Of a stretch of DNA of 64,000 nt, positions 63,709-64,000 are shown piece after piece (within the stretch, counting starts at the first letter, position 1; the number at the start of each line of letters is the position of its first letter). A model generated the notes under the pieces. The model was not told where the DNA came from. It did not search any database and was given only the letters and a program-made list of their open reading frames with translations. The position numbers were made by a program, and so were the translations under genes. Source of the stretch: Rathayibacter sp. SD072. Its GTDB lineage: Bacteria > Actinomycetota > Actinomycetes > Actinomycetales > Microbacteriaceae. The DNA is taken from assembly GCF_017355185.1 (NCBI RefSeq), contig NZ_JADILJ010000021.1, positions 1 through 64,000 of the forward strand, in the 5' to 3' direction.

Positions 63709-64000
63709 AGATGATCGTGCGGGCCCCGTCGAGCAGCACGCGGTCCTCCGCGAACCACTTGACCGCCTGCGTGAGGGTGCGGCTCTCCTCGTCCTGACCG
63801 ATCGCGACCAGCTGGGCCGGGGAGTGCGAGTGGTCGACGCGGACAACGTTCTGCTCGATGATCGGGCCCTCGTCGAGGTCGCTCGTGACGAAGTGGGCCG
63901 TCGCGCCGATCAGCTTCACGCCGCGAGCGTGCGCCTGCTTGTAGGGGTTCGCGCCCTTGAAGCCGGGCAGGAAGGAGTGGTGGATGTTGATGGCGCGGCC
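63701..64000 (-). CDS. purU: Formyltetrahydrofolate deformylase, C-terminal part
   Basis: The gene runs out of the window; the last 99 codons are present. [20 protein letters not shown], with the catalytic His pair, and [14 protein letters not shown], with the catalytic Asp, are the PurU formyl-hydrolase motifs. PurU releases formate from 10-formyl-THF and so balances the one-carbon pool that purN and purH use. The N-terminal ACT domain would lie outside. Confidence 0.95.
   Translation of the reverse strand, partial: GRAINIHHSFLPGFKGANPYKQAHARGVKLIGATAHFVTSDLDEGPIIEQNVVRVDHSHSPAQLVAIGQDEESRTLTQAVKWFAEDRVLLDGARTIIFK

Overview
The window is about 64 kb of GC-rich, gene-dense chromosome from an actinobacterium. 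HrcA/CIRCE and HspR/HAIR heat-shock sites, GuaB3, a eukaryote-like NADP isocitrate dehydrogenase, a DUF3817-guaA pair, the sucC-sucD ... purN-purH order and an LPxTG subtilase all fit the family Microbacteriaceae. A plant-associated genus such as Rathayibacter or Clavibacter is possible, but the genus is a guess. I saw no prophage, insertion sequence, CRISPR array, rRNA or tRNA. This is core genome with metabolic islands and an unusual number of short structured repeats between genes.

Layout. 1-3.3 kb: end of a DUF4190 protein, a THUMP-like methyltransferase, groES with a doubled CIRCE operator, rarD. 3.5-4.8 kb: a branched-chain amino acid binding lipoprotein. 5.2-11.9 kb: a galactoside module, with GH42 beta-galactosidase divergent from binding protein, two permeases and a LacI regulator; there is no ATPase. 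11.9-17.5 kb: a small protein, a lipoprotein and livF-livG-livM-livH; LivH carries an exported N-terminal domain. 17.9-27 kb: guaB, guaB3, a nuclease-fold protein flanked by two copies of a 66-bp palindrome, KhtTU-type K+ efflux, SURF1, DUF3817 and guaA. 27-36 kb: membrane proteins, a glycerophosphodiesterase, PAP2 proteins, the PcrA/UvrD helicase and a G5-Excalibur protein. 36-48 kb: acyl-CoA ligase, universal stress protein, MpaB-like oxygenase, sucCD, a luciferase-like oxidoreductase, a doubled TMEM175 channel, DUF6350, purN-purH. 48-64 kb: a 30-bp minisatellite, a membrane-fused dimethylargininase, a heterodimeric ABC exporter, an ATL-type repair protein, GNAT, icd, hsp20, the cell-wall-anchored subtilase, two regulator/membrane-protein modules with visible operators, and the end of purU.

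Themes. Purine synthesis and one-carbon genes recur (guaB, guaB3, guaA, purN, purH, purU), as do TCA-cycle genes (sucCD, icd). Most starts have a TANNNT -10 box ending only 6-7 bases before the start codon, which predicts widespread leaderless mRNAs. guaA appears to start with ATT overlapping the stop of the gene before it. Several intergenic palindromes belong to small repeat families whose stems are kept although their sequence changes.

Limits: all calls come from reading sequence and remembered family features. No database search or folding program was run, and operator assignments are inferences from motif and position.
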